Assembly (NCBI GenBank): GCA_902772455.1
Contig: CACYAW010000024.1
Span: 1-38,308 of the forward strand
DNA: 38,308 nucleotides
Direction: 5' to 3'
Source: an uncultured Bacteroidales bacterium
GTDB lineage: Bacteria > Bacteroidota > Bacteroidia > Bacteroidales > Muribaculaceae
Shown here piece after piece: positions 32,229-38,308 of the stretch (position 1 is its first letter; every line of letters begins with the position of its first letter). Below the pieces are notes generated by a model. The model worked only from the letters and a program-made list of their open reading frames with translations, searched no databases and was not told the origin of the DNA. The position numbers were made by a program, and so were the translations under genes.

Positions 32229-33467
32229 ATGAAAAAGTTCATGTTGAAAAGCATCCTGATGATGCTCACCGCAGCCCTGTGTTTAACATCCTGCAGCAGT
32301 GATGACCCGATTCCCGTCATCCCCACCTCGATGGTGACCCTGGAGGTTCCCTCAAACCTGGAGAATGCTGTCCTCAGCAATGCCGTCGCCACACTGACCA
32401 ATGTCGAGACCAAACAGGTCACCACCATCGAAGGTGACAAGTTTCTCAAGGACGGCAATGGCTACAAAATCATGTGCAATGATTTGCAGGCAGGCACCTA
32501 CAACATTGTTGTGACGGGCCATCTTGACTTCACACTCAACGGCGTTGCCGGACAAAAGGATTTTGAGGTAACATCAGACAATGTCGTTCTCAGCGAGACT
32601 TCTCATGACCTGAAAATGGTTGTCTCGACATTCACTGCCCAGGGTGGTTTCGTCATCAGCGAAATTTTCTTCACCGGCACCACGACCCCCGAAGGGAAAT
32701 CCTACAGCGGCGACCAGTACATCATCATCACCAATAACTCTGACGTCACCCTGTATGCCGACAGCATCGCCGTGCTGGAGTCGGCATTCCTGACCACGAC
32801 CAAGGAGGATTACACCCCCGACATCATGTCCACCCACTTCTCGGTGCAAGCCTGCTACATGATTCCCGGCAATGGCAAGAGCGTTCCCGTTGAGCCCGGT
32901 CAGAGCCTCAAACTGGCTGTTAACGCCATCAACCACAAGACCGAGCAGCCTAACTCCATCGACTTGAGCGACGCTGACTTTGAGTTCTATGACGAGACAT
33001 CCAACCCCAATTTCACCGACCCCGATGGTGAGGCTCCCAACCTGGACAAGTGGTATTGCTACACCGCTACCATCTACCAGTTCCACAGCCGCGGTTTCAA
33101 CTCGATGGCGATTGCCAAGATGAAGACCAGCAAAGAAGACTGGCTCGAGAATTATGTCTATGACGCTACTTATCTGTTTGTGTTCGGTGACTTCTCTAAG
33201 GAGATGACCAAGAGCGGACTTTATAAGGTGCCCAACGAGTGGATTCTCGACGGTGTGAACCTGAGCGTTGAATCGGTACGCGAGTGGAATGTGCTCGATG
33301 CCTCGATTGATGCCGGCTGGACCTACTGCGGCAAGGTGGATCGTGACGATACCCGCTTCAACAAGTCGGTCATCCGCAAGCAGGATGCCAATGGCAAATA
33401 TGTTGACACCAACAATTCGACCAACGACTTCACCCCTGAAGCACCCGCTTCGCTGCTCAACAAATAA
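32229..33467 (+). CDS. DUF4876-like lipoprotein
   Basis: A 412-residue lipoprotein. The lipobox LTSC (Cys22) is followed by SSDD, an acidic surface-export signal. Residues about 35-125 form an Ig- or CarboxypepD-like sandwich (LENAVLSNAVATLTNVETKQ), which also occurs alone in the small lipoprotein upstream. The rest resembles a lamin-tail-like or adhesion fold (GGFVISEIFFTGTTTPEGKS, YIIITNNSDVTLYADSIAVL), the arrangement I associate with DUF4876. It lies 41 bp after the barrel gene and 5 bp before the M16 protease gene. It is probably the ligand-capturing or scaffold lipoprotein of the uptake system. That role is inferred from position. Confidence 0.78.
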   Translation: MKKFMLKSILMMLTAALCLTSCSSDDPIPVIPTSMVTLEVPSNLENAVLSNAVATLTNVETKQVTTIEGDKFLKDGNGYKIMCNDLQAGTYNIVVTGHLDFTLNGVAGQKDFEVTSDNVVLSETSHDLKMVVSTFTAQGGFVISEIFFTGTTTPEGKSYSGDQYIIITNNSDVTLYADSIAVLESAFLTTTKEDYTPDIMSTHFSVQACYMIPGNGKSVPVEPGQSLKLAVNAINHKTEQPNSIDLSDADFEFYDETSNPNFTDPDGEAPNLDKWYCYTATIYQFHSRGFNSMAIAKMKTSKEDWLENYVYDATYLFVFGDFSKEMTKSGLYKVPNEWILDGVNLSVESVREWNVLDASIDAGWTYCGKVDRDDTRFNKSVIRKQDANGKYVDTNNSTNDFTPEAPASLLNK

Positions 33468-33472
33468 GACCG

Positions 33473-36349
33473 ATGAGAAGATTTGTTCTATCACTTATTG
33501 GACTGGTGCTGCTGTCCCTGTGGGCAGCAGCCCAGTTACCTCAGGACCCGTCGGTTCGCAAGGGAACGCTCAAGAACGGCATGACCTACTACATCCGTCA
33601 CAATGCCAAGGAGGCAGGCCTTGCCGACTTCTACATTGCCCAACGAGTCGGGTCTATCCTTGAGGAGCCCCGCCAGCGCGGACTGGCGCATTTCCTAGAG
33701 CACATGGCCTTTAACGGCACCAAGAACTTCCCAGGCAAGAACGGCAAGCCGGGCATCGTGCCCTGGTGTGAGAGCATCGGCGTCAAGTTTGGAGCTAACC
33801 TCAATGCCTATACCTCGGTTGACCAGACCGTTTATCACATCGGGGCTGCTCCGCTCGTCCGTGAGGGCATCATCGACTCCTGCCTGCTCGTGCTACATGA
33901 CTGGAGCCACTACCTGTTGCTTGAAGATGAGGAAATCGATAAAGAGCGTGGCGTCATCCACGAGGAGTGGCGCACCCGCCGTGCAGGAATGGCCGTGCAG
34001 CGCATGCAGGAGGATGTGCTGCCCATCATCTACAAGGGTACAAAATATGAGGACTGCATGCCCATCGGCTCGATGGACATCGTGGACAACTTCCCCTATC
34101 AGGACCTGCGCGACTATTACCAGAAGTGGTATCGCCCCGACTTGCAAGCCATCGTGGTCGTGGGTGACGTCGATGTGGACAAAATGGAGAAGAAAATCAA
34201 GAAGATTTTCTCGTCCATTCCCATGCCCAAGAAAGCGGCCGAGCGCATCTATTATCCCGTTGATGACAATGAAAAGATGATTGTCGCCATCGAGAAAGAT
34301 GCCGAGCAGCCTATTGTGCTCTGCCACCTGTACCAGAAACGGGATGCTACGCCCGACAACGAGAAGGACAGTGAAGTCTATCTGCGCGGCAGCTATATCG
34401 ACGATCTCATCAGCACCATGCTCAATGACCGTTATGCCGAACTGCGCCAACAGGCCGGCTCACCGGTCCAGAGTGCAACAGGCCGTGCCGGCACATTCTT
34501 CATCAGCCGCACCAAGGAGGCTTTTGCCTTGAGCATCAGCTGCAAGCAGGACAACATCCTGGGTGGCATTGTTGCTGCTGTGGCCGTCGCCGAGCAGGCC
34601 CGCCAGCACGGCTTTACCCAGAGCGAACTGGACCGAGCCAAGAAACTCTTCCTCAATGCCGCCGAGCGCCGTTACAACATGCGTGATGACTACCGCAACT
34701 CCCACTATGTCAACGCCTGTGTGAGCAACTTCCTGACGGGCGAGCCGCTGGTATCGGTGGAATATGAGTTGGAAAACACCCGCAGGCTGGACCGCGACGT
34801 AACCCTTGAAGAGGTCAACGCCGCCACACGCGAACTGATCACTGACAAGAATCAGGTTGTAGTCATGTTTGCCCCCGACAAGGAAGATGTCGTTCTGCCT
34901 ACCGAAGGACAGATTGAACAGGTCATCCAGGCGGCTCAACGTCTCTCTTATGCGCCCTACACCGAGCAGGTACTGAGCGACCAACTGATCGGTCAGCTTC
35001 CTCAGCCCGGCACCATCGTCAGCGAAATGCCATATAAGCACGGCTTCACCGAGTACAATCTGTCCAACGGCATGAAGGTATATGCCCGCAAGACAGATTT
35101 CAACGCCGACGCCGTTTCGCTGGCAATGGAGGGTGAAGGAGGAACATCGCTCTACGGTGACGAGGATATTCCTAACTTTAGCGTCATTTCCAGTAGTGTG
35201 ACCGAGGCAGGTGTGGGCGACTACGATGTCCTTACCCTGCGCAAGATGCTCACCGGCAAATCGGTGCGCGTGAGCCCGTCGGTAGGCTCCGAGGGTCAGA
35301 GCATCAACGGCAGTTCGTCGGTCAAGGACATGAAGACCATGTTTGAATTGGCCTACCTGTACTTTACCTCACCCCGCCGCGACACTACCGCGTTCAATGA
35401 ATTCATCAGCCGTAACCGCTCATTTCTCACCAACAGGAATGCTTCGCCCAAGGTGGATTATAATGACTCCATCAGAGCCATACTTTACGGCCATCATCCC
35501 CGCATGGAGCCTGTCGTGCAATCTACCCTTGACCGCGTGGACTATGACCGCATCATGGAAATATACAAGGAGCGCTTCAGTGATGCCGCCAACTTCAAGA
35601 CAGTCATCATCGGCAATTATGACGAAAAGGAACTGCGCCAGTTGCTTTGCCAATATCTGGCTACACTGCCCTCAACAGGCAAGCATGAGCAGACCAATTA
35701 CAGCAATATCCCTCGTATCGTTGATGGACAGTCGGTACACAAGTTCAGTAAAAAGATGGCGACACCGCTGGCCAACGTGAGCATCTTCTATACTGCCGAC
35801 GTGCCGTTCAGTGCACAGAGCGACCTGGAACTGGACTTCCTGAAGCGATGCTTGTCTATTGCTTACACCGACTCGGTGCGTGAGGAGAAAGGCGGCACCT
35901 ATGGCGTGAGCGTGGACTTTGAACTGGCCAAGGAAGACCGGCCCAATGCCACCTTCAAGATCTCGTACAATGCCGACCCCGACCGCTACGAGGAACTCAA
36001 CCCGATTATCTACCAGCAGTTGCAGAACATTGCGGATAACGGGCCTCTTGAATCCAGCATGGCCAAGATCAAGCAATACTTGACCAAGCAATATGCTCAA
36101 ATGGCTATCACCAACGATTATTGGAGCTACATCATCTGGCACGAACTGGACGATGAGGTCGATTTTGACAAAGACTATTGCAAAATGGTTACTGAGATGA
36201 CGGCAGGAGATGTGCAACGCATGGCACAGCGGCTGCTTGCAGCAAAGCGCTGCATCGAGGTCACCATGCTCTCGGAGAAATCTCCAAATTCCCTTTATAA
36301 CCCTTGCCCCCAAGTGTTTTCACCTAACATTTGGGGGCATTTGTTGTGA
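33473..36349 (+). CDS. M16 family zinc metalloprotease (periplasmic)
   Basis: A pitrilysin-family peptidase of 958 residues with two M16 halves. A signal peptide (MRRFVLSLIGLVLLSLWAAA) sends it to the periplasm. The inverted zinc motif is HFLEH (His73, Glu76, His77), with the third ligand Glu154 exactly at HxxEH-x76-E, inside EEIDKERGVIHEEW. The inactive C-terminal half starts near LSNGMKVYARKTDFNADAVS and includes the R/Y substrate-binding region (DSVREEKGGTYGVSVDFELA). The last 20 or so codons overlap a strong terminator hairpin, so the C-terminal tail may be a recent extension. In FusC and PqqL-like systems, an M16 protease degrades a protein imported by a TonB receptor. The same gene pairing here suggests that logic. 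Confidence 0.9.
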   Translation: MRRFVLSLIGLVLLSLWAAAQLPQDPSVRKGTLKNGMTYYIRHNAKEAGLADFYIAQRVGSILEEPRQRGLAHFLEHMAFNGTKNFPGKNGKPGIVPWCESIGVKFGANLNAYTSVDQTVYHIGAAPLVREGIIDSCLLVLHDWSHYLLLEDEEIDKERGVIHEEWRTRRAGMAVQRMQEDVLPIIYKGTKYEDCMPIGSMDIVDNFPYQDLRDYYQKWYRPDLQAIVVVGDVDVDKMEKKIKKIFSSIPMPKKAAERIYYPVDDNEKMIVAIEKDAEQPIVLCHLYQKRDATPDNEKDSEVYLRGSYIDDLISTMLNDRYAELRQQAGSPVQSATGRAGTFFISRTKEAFALSISCKQDNILGGIVAAVAVAEQARQHGFTQSELDRAKKLFLNAAERRYNMRDDYRNSHYVNACVSNFLTGEPLVSVEYELENTRRLDRDVTLEEVNAATRELITDKNQVVVMFAPDKEDVVLPTEGQIEQVIQAAQRLSYAPYTEQVLSDQLIGQLPQPGTIVSEMPYKHGFTEYNLSNGMKVYARKTDFNADAVSLAMEGEGGTSLYGDEDIPNFSVISSSVTEAGVGDYDVLTLRKMLTGKSVRVSPSVGSEGQSINGSSSVKDMKTMFELAYLYFTSPRRDTTAFNEFISRNRSFLTNRNASPKVDYNDSIRAILYGHHPRMEPVVQSTLDRVDYDRIMEIYKERFSDAANFKTVIIGNYDEKELRQLLCQYLATLPSTGKHEQTNYSNIPRIVDGQSVHKFSKKMATPLANVSIFYTADVPFSAQSDLELDFLKRCLSIAYTDSVREEKGGTYGVSVDFELAKEDRPNATFKISYNADPDRYEELNPIIYQQLQNIADNGPLESSMAKIKQYLTKQYAQMAITNDYWSYIIWHELDDEVDFDKDYCKMVTEMTAGDVQRMAQRLLAAKRCIEVTMLSEKSPNSLYNPCPQVFSPNIWGHLL
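36305..36339 (+). terminator. Terminator overlapping the end of the M16 protease gene
   Basis: A 14-bp stem (36305-36318 with 36326-36339, one G-U) and a 7-nt loop are followed by TTTGTTGTG. The hairpin is inside the coding frame, 8 bases before the stop triplet ends at 36349. It would end the TonB receptor operon. Confidence 0.82.
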
Positions 36350-36369
36350 TAAATACCAAAAAATGATGA

Positions 36370-36400
36370 TTGCCAGTTTGGATAGGGACCACTAATTTTG
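36370..36400 (+). promoter_or_regulatory. Promoter of the hemerythrin-LuxR gene
   Basis: TTG at 36370-36372, a 20-bp gap and TAATTTTG at 36393-36400 match the consensus. It lies 20 bp upstream of the ATG at 36421 and rules out the earlier in-frame start at 36370. Confidence 0.75.
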
Positions 36401-36420
36401 CCGCAACAACACGCGATACG

Positions 36421-37380
36421 ATGAAGAGCCAAAAGATATATGAAGCAACCGACCAGATGATCTCCCTTATCGGCGACAATTATAATCTGCTGCAGTCATT
36501 GGGCGCTTTCGGCATCAGCTTGGGCTTTGGCGACAAGACGGTGAAAGAGACCTGCGAGAGCAACGGCGTGGACACCCACACCTTTCTCACCGTGGTCAAT
36601 TATGCCATCAACGGCATTGGCGTAGCCGAGGACGACGAGCTCATCTCAGTCTCTACCCTGTTGCATTATCTGGAAGCCAGCCACGCCTATTTCATCGATT
36701 TCCAGTTGCCGTATATACGCCGCGAGCTGGAGGAGTCGCTCAACGAGGAGAATTCGCTGGCCCAGCTCATCATGAAACTCTATGACGAGTATGCCCACGA
36801 AATCAAGCGCCACATGAACTATGAGCAGCAGACGCTGTTCCCCTACGTGGAAAAGCTTCTTGAAGGTCAGCCCGCCAGCGACTACAATGTGGAGACCTTC
36901 TCCAAGCATCATGGCGCGGCCGACCAGCAGTTGAGGGAATTGAAAATCCTCATCATCAAGTATCTGCCACAGGACGGGTTGCATAACAACCAGCTGACGG
37001 CCACGCTTCACGATATCTACGAGAACGAGGAATGGCTTACCCAGCATGCCATGGTCGAGGACCACATCTTTGTACCCGCCATTCGGCGCCTGGAACGACT
37101 CGTCAAGCATGGTGACGTGACGCGTAACATTACCAACATGGTATTCAAGGATGGTGCGCAAAGTGCCGAGACGCTCTCACAGCGCGAAAAGGAAGTCATC
37201 GTCGCCGTTGTCCAGGGCATGGCCAACAAGGAAATCGCCAACCATCTTGAGATCTCGGTCAATACCGTCATCACACACCGACGCAACATCGCCCGCAAAC
37301 TCCAGATCCACAGCCCTGCGGGACTGACCATCTATGCCATAGTTAACGGCCTGGTGGATATCAACGCCGTGAAACTGTAA
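36421..37380 (+). CDS. RIC-like hemerythrin domain fused to a LuxR-type HTH regulator
   Basis: A 319-residue regulator. Residues 1-65 resemble the ScdA_N/DUF542 part of RIC (YtfE) proteins, but the usual CC pair is absent and only Cys45 remains. Residues about 75-230 are a four-helix hemerythrin-like domain. His88, His131-x3-Glu135, His163/164 and His209-x3-Glu213 reproduce the spacing of the YtfE di-iron ligands (HxxxE twice). Residues 252-310 are a LuxR/NarL HTH (LSQREKEVIVAVVQGMANKE, ISVNTVITHRRNIARKL). A di-iron sensor of nitric oxide, oxygen or iron status that controls transcription directly is the likely role. Target genes are unknown; the uptake operon just upstream and feoAB are candidates. 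Confidence 0.88.
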   Translation: MKSQKIYEATDQMISLIGDNYNLLQSLGAFGISLGFGDKTVKETCESNGVDTHTFLTVVNYAINGIGVAEDDELISVSTLLHYLEASHAYFIDFQLPYIRRELEESLNEENSLAQLIMKLYDEYAHEIKRHMNYEQQTLFPYVEKLLEGQPASDYNVETFSKHHGAADQQLRELKILIIKYLPQDGLHNNQLTATLHDIYENEEWLTQHAMVEDHIFVPAIRRLERLVKHGDVTRNITNMVFKDGAQSAETLSQREKEVIVAVVQGMANKEIANHLEISVNTVITHRRNIARKLQIHSPAGLTIYAIVNGLVDINAVKL

Positions 37381-37467
37381 AAGGATGTTTAATTTCTCAG
37401 CCGATAGGCCGATTAAAAAATCTGAGGCGAATTATGACACAGCCTCCTATTCTTTTCACCCATAAAG

Positions 37468-37514
37468 AAAAGCGTTGAAAACCAAGTTATATTTCCTTGA
37501 TCTTCAACGCTTTT
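37468..37514. terminator. Terminator after the hemerythrin-LuxR gene
   Basis: A perfect 12-bp stem (37468-37479 with 37503-37514) flanked by A4 on the left and T4 on the right could stop transcription in both directions. The inner loop has a further CAAG/CTTG pair. It lies 88 bp after the stop at 37380. Confidence 0.82.
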
Positions 37515-37521
37515 AATGTTG

Positions 37522-37565
37522 AGCGGTAAACGGGACTCGAACCCGCGGCCCTCAGCTTGGGAAGC
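37522..37565 (-). tRNA. 3' half of a tRNA-Gly(CCC)-like gene (remnant, probable attachment site)
   Basis: On the minus strand the bases form the anticodon loop TTCCCAA (anticodon CCC), the 3' strand of the anticodon stem, a variable region, a full T-arm with TTCGAGT loop and GCGGG/CCCGT stem, and an acceptor 3' strand TTACCGC plus discriminator T. CCA is not encoded. Upstream, similarity stops two bases into the anticodon stem, and there is no D-arm or 5' acceptor strand. It is not a functional tRNA gene. tRNA 3' halves starting at the anticodon are classical integrase attachment sites. The intact copy would be outside the window. Confidence 0.7.
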
Positions 37566-37661
37566 AAGCTAATTTCAAGGGCAAATACCTGGTTAATAAT
37601 AAATTATAGTTACTCTTTTTTAATGTACACAGCATTGAACACATAGGGTCTCTAATCTACC
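37566..37661. other. AT-rich gap between the tRNA remnant and the XRE gene
   Basis: Nothing gene-like is seen. The 6-bp inverted pair AGCTTG/CAAGCT straddles the end of the tRNA similarity (37554-37570). Base composition becomes clearly more AT-rich from here to the right edge. Confidence 0.4.
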
Positions 37662-38030
37662 CTACTTTTTACACATTATTATAATATCTTGAAGACGCTT
37701 GTTCTCGTTCTCGAGTTCGCGTATGCGCTCGTCACGTCGGTCAATGATATCTAGCAACCTGTTGACTGTTTGCTGGAATTCATTGGCACCATTGGCCAGG
37801 TTCTGCGCAACCTGCTCTTCGGGAGACGGAAGATAATACGGCTCCAGGCTGGGTATACCCAGAACCTCCATCAGATTCTGCTGAAACTGGATGGGAGCAC
37901 TTACCCTCCTGTTCTCAATCTGCGAAATGAAGCCTTGAGGATATTTTGTCAAGTCCGCCAGTCGCCTCTGAGTGATGTGGTGCTCTTTTCTAATGCGCAG
38001 TAAATCAATATCTCTGCTGACTAACTTCAT
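37662..38030 (-). CDS. XRE family transcriptional regulator
   Basis: A 122-residue phage-repressor-type protein. The start at 38030 (MKLVSRDIDLLRIRKEHHIT) is chosen over a longer frame from 38108, whose extra 26 residues lie in promoter-like AT-rich DNA. The HTH spans about residues 10-62 (TQRRLADLTKYPQGFISQIE). The C-terminal third is a predicted coiled coil (IDRRDERIRELENENKRLQD), probably for dimerisation. There is no peptidase domain. Composition is AT-rich compared with the genes to the left. Divergent orientation to the gene at 38246 and the nearby tRNA remnant suggest the control region of an integrated element. Confidence 0.85.
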   Translation of the reverse strand: MKLVSRDIDLLRIRKEHHITQRRLADLTKYPQGFISQIENRRVSAPIQFQQNLMEVLGIPSLEPYYLPSPEEQVAQNLANGANEFQQTVNRLLDIIDRRDERIRELENENKRLQDIIIMCKK

Positions 38031-38064
38031 AATTTCTTCAAAAAATATTCTATAATAATTGCGT

Positions 38065-38091
38065 CTGATAATAAAAATATCAGTATATTTG
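38065..38091 (+). promoter_or_regulatory. Divergent promoter element with adjoining palindrome
   Basis: CTGATA/TATCAG arms (38065-38070, 38078-38083) directly precede the plus-strand -7 box TATATTTG (38084-38091). The palindrome lies between the -7 box and a weak -33 TTG (38059-38061). It could be the operator of the XRE protein. Confidence 0.45.
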
Positions 38092-38143
38092 CAACCAATT
38101 AGCGACAATCATCATCACTAATTATGCACTCTATTTGACGCTG

Positions 38144-38173
38144 CAAATTTATATAAAAGATTTTGATTGTCAA
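38144..38173 (-). promoter_or_regulatory. Promoter of the XRE gene
   Basis: On the minus strand TTG (38173-38171), a 19-bp gap and TAAATTTG (38151-38144) fit the consensus. The leader to the ATG at 38030 would be about 110 nt and would run across the palindrome. Confidence 0.6.
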
Positions 38174-38245
38174 AATAATTGCAAAGTTTTTATTATATTT
38201 TTGATACTTTATTTGTAATATTTTTATAATCAAACAGCTAAAACA

Positions 38246-38308
38246 ATGAATAACAGTAGTTTAATCGACCTCTACAATCAGGTCAAGAAAGAGCCGACTC
38301 CGGCGGCC
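38246..38308 (+). CDS. Start of an unidentified gene, cut by the window edge
   Basis: An ATG at 38246 opens a frame of 21 codons (starting MNNSSLIDLYNQVKKEP) that continues past the right edge. A TATTTTTG -7-like box lies at 38196-38203. It faces away from the XRE gene, as the first early gene of a phage or conjugative element would. I do not recognise the family from so few residues. Confidence 0.55.
   Translation, partial: MNNSSLIDLYNQVKKEPTPAA

Noticed and set aside
27580-33467. SusC/SusD polysaccharide utilisation locus
   Set aside because: There is a TonB receptor but no SusD-like gene and no glycoside hydrolase; a protease follows instead.
32574-33494. 306-codon minus-strand open frame
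   Set aside because: Antisense to the DUF4876-like lipoprotein gene, which has a clear lipobox. The antisense product has Val/Gly/Ile-rich shadow composition.
37522-37600. Functional tRNA gene or tmRNA end
   Set aside because: Only the 3' half of a tRNA is present; no D-arm or 5' acceptor strand, and the 3' end does not match the tmRNA acceptor.

Overview
The window looks like chromosomal DNA of an anaerobic member of the Bacteroidota, most likely order Bacteroidales. Several start regions carry the Bacteroidota sigma signature (TTG, about 20 bp, TAnnTTTG). Lipoproteins have acidic residues directly after the lipobox cysteine. The gene content (FeoA-FeoB fusion, TonB-dependent receptor with a carboxypeptidase-like N-terminal domain, hemerythrin-LuxR regulator) also fits. 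I cannot assign a genus from sequence alone.

Positions 1-12656 (minus strand) hold a nearly complete lysine-fermentation operon read right to left: atoD, kal, kce, kdd, kamA, kamB, kamC, kamD, kamE, atoA, crt, hbd and a partial bcd that runs off the left edge. Together these convert L-lysine to beta-lysine, 3,5-diaminohexanoate, 3-keto-5-aminohexanoate, then acetoacetate plus 3-aminobutyryl-CoA, crotonyl-CoA, butyryl-CoA and finally butyrate, with CoA returned to acetoacetate. KamB and KamC are the probable ATP-dependent reactivase of the B12 enzyme KamDE. A 29-bp tandem duplication frameshifts hbd and replaces its conserved C-terminus. Several spacers in the operon carry unusual heptamer repeats.

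Positions 12783-26997 are housekeeping and envelope genes: alaS, a MerR-type regulator, an OmpP1/FadL-like outer-membrane protein, a secreted protein with a strict four-residue tryptophan periodicity and a Ser/Gly-rich tail, trmN6, an acyltransferase-3 membrane protein, the feoAB fusion with a small Cys-rich partner, radA, a TrmH/SpoU methyltransferase and an ADP-ribosylglycohydrolase.

Positions 27071-37380 hold a small conserved-looking protein gene and then a five-gene plus-strand operon: TonB-dependent receptor, small lipoprotein, outer-membrane barrel, larger DUF4876-like lipoprotein and a periplasmic M16 zinc protease. I infer an import-and-cleave system for a peptide or protein ligand, analogous in logic to the ferredoxin uptake system FusA/FusC. 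The small lipoprotein looks like a stand-alone copy of the N-terminal domain of the larger one. A RIC-like hemerythrin fused to a LuxR HTH follows.

From about 37522 to the right edge, a 3' half of a tRNA-Gly(CCC)-like gene with no 5' half is followed by AT-rich DNA, an XRE repressor-like gene, divergent promoter elements and the start of another gene. This is best read as the border of an integrated element that continues beyond the window.
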